Shown here piece after piece: positions 4,867 through 5,103 of a DNA stretch of 5,103 bases. Below the pieces are notes generated by a model. It was not told where the DNA came from. It saw only the letters and a list, made by a program, of their open reading frames with translations, and did no database searches. Origin of the DNA: Pseudomonadota bacterium (GTDB taxonomy: Bacteria > Pseudomonadota > Gammaproteobacteria > Burkholderiales > Burkholderiaceae_C). The translations under genes were made by a program, and so were the position numbers. The stretch covers positions 1 through 5,103 of the forward strand of contig JAEWVY010000144.1 in NCBI GenBank assembly GCA_023396625.1. Direction: 5' to 3'. Numbering within the stretch: position 1 is the first letter of the stretch; each line of letters opens with the position of its first letter.

Positions 4867-5103
4867 TTTGCCTCGGGCCACTCGCCAAACCGTCACCTCT
4901 GTCCAGAAGATAGCTGAAATACTACCCTCGACTGGGGTGATTTGTTGCAGCCCCGGCGAGCGTCAAAAGGGACAAACGCAGGAAACGAAGGACAGACGCG
5001 GCAAGCATTACCCTGCTTGGCTTACGATTTTGGAAGGCAGTCGCTCCAGCTATTCGGCATCCGCGCTGAACACTGCAGGTAGATCACGCGCGCCGTGCAG
5101 GAT

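Larger units (their letters stand above)
4660..5103. other. Non-coding region upstream of the methyltransferase operon
   Basis: 444 bases in which I find no convincing gene on either strand. Open frames here are short or are extensions of shadows of the methyltransferase gene. The region holds a minus-strand terminator (4672-4709), four GGTAAC-core repeats (4729-4792), two hairpins (4806-4822 and 4840-4866) and a weak pair of direct repeats (4969-4982 and 4988-5001). No strong sigma-70 promoter for the methyltransferase genes stands out. A TAGTAT at 4924-4919 on the minus strand is a possible -10 but has no good -35. The promoter may lie here or beyond the window. Confidence 0.6.

Noticed and set aside
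4235..4888. A 217-residue minus-strand open frame covering the non-coding region and the start of the SPPY methyltransferase
   Set aside because: Its second part is the methyltransferase gene read in another frame and gives Arg-rich, low-complexity protein. Its first part crosses the terminator and the repeats. No family pattern is visible.
5015..5023. A fourth GCTTGGCTT near the right edge
   Set aside because: There is no GAACAGCGCGTT 16 bases later and no ribosome-binding site or gene behind it, so it is not a leader copy on present evidence.
1..5103. tRNA, rRNA, CRISPR array, transposase or integrase
   Set aside because: No cloverleaf-like segment, regularly spaced repeat-spacer array or recognisable transposase or recombinase motif was seen on either strand.

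Overview
The window is GC-rich (about 60-65% by eye) and carries five complete protein genes, plus the first codons of a sixth at the left edge. Its content is that of a tailed-phage or prophage segment, or a related mobile element, from a proteobacterium. The evidence is a Nu1-like terminase small subunit, two phage-type ParB/DNA-methyltransferase fusions, and three small proteins of kinds that recur on proteobacterial prophages and integrative elements. The host genus cannot be fixed from the sequence.

Layout. (a) 1-564, minus strand: terminase small subunit, with the start of a probable large subunit directly downstream and cut by the window edge. (b) 605-2021, plus strand: a cassette of three small genes (DUF6900-like, DUF3489 and a conserved unknown). 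Each is preceded by its own copy of a 66-67 base leader with three conserved boxes at nearly fixed spacing. Two of the copies can also form a hairpin through their first box. (c) 1985-4659, minus strand: two tandem methyltransferases, each with an N-terminal ParB-like domain. They overlap by 4 bases and have different catalytic motifs (SPPY in the upstream gene, DPPY in the downstream one). The second one converges on, and overlaps by 37 bases, the last gene of the plus-strand cassette. (d) 4660-5103: a 444-base non-coding region. It holds a strong rho-independent terminator pointing into the methyltransferase genes, four GGTAAC-core direct repeats and two hairpins.

How the parts may work together (inference). 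The methyltransferases, with no endonuclease beside them, look like orphan phage enzymes that modify phage DNA against host restriction. The terminase recognises and packages that DNA. The plus-strand cassette opposes its phage-gene neighbours and looks like inserted cargo whose genes share a post-transcriptional or transcriptional control element. The most notable signal is this triplicated leader, which may be a cis-regulatory RNA. The known radC RNA motif is a candidate match that I could not test.
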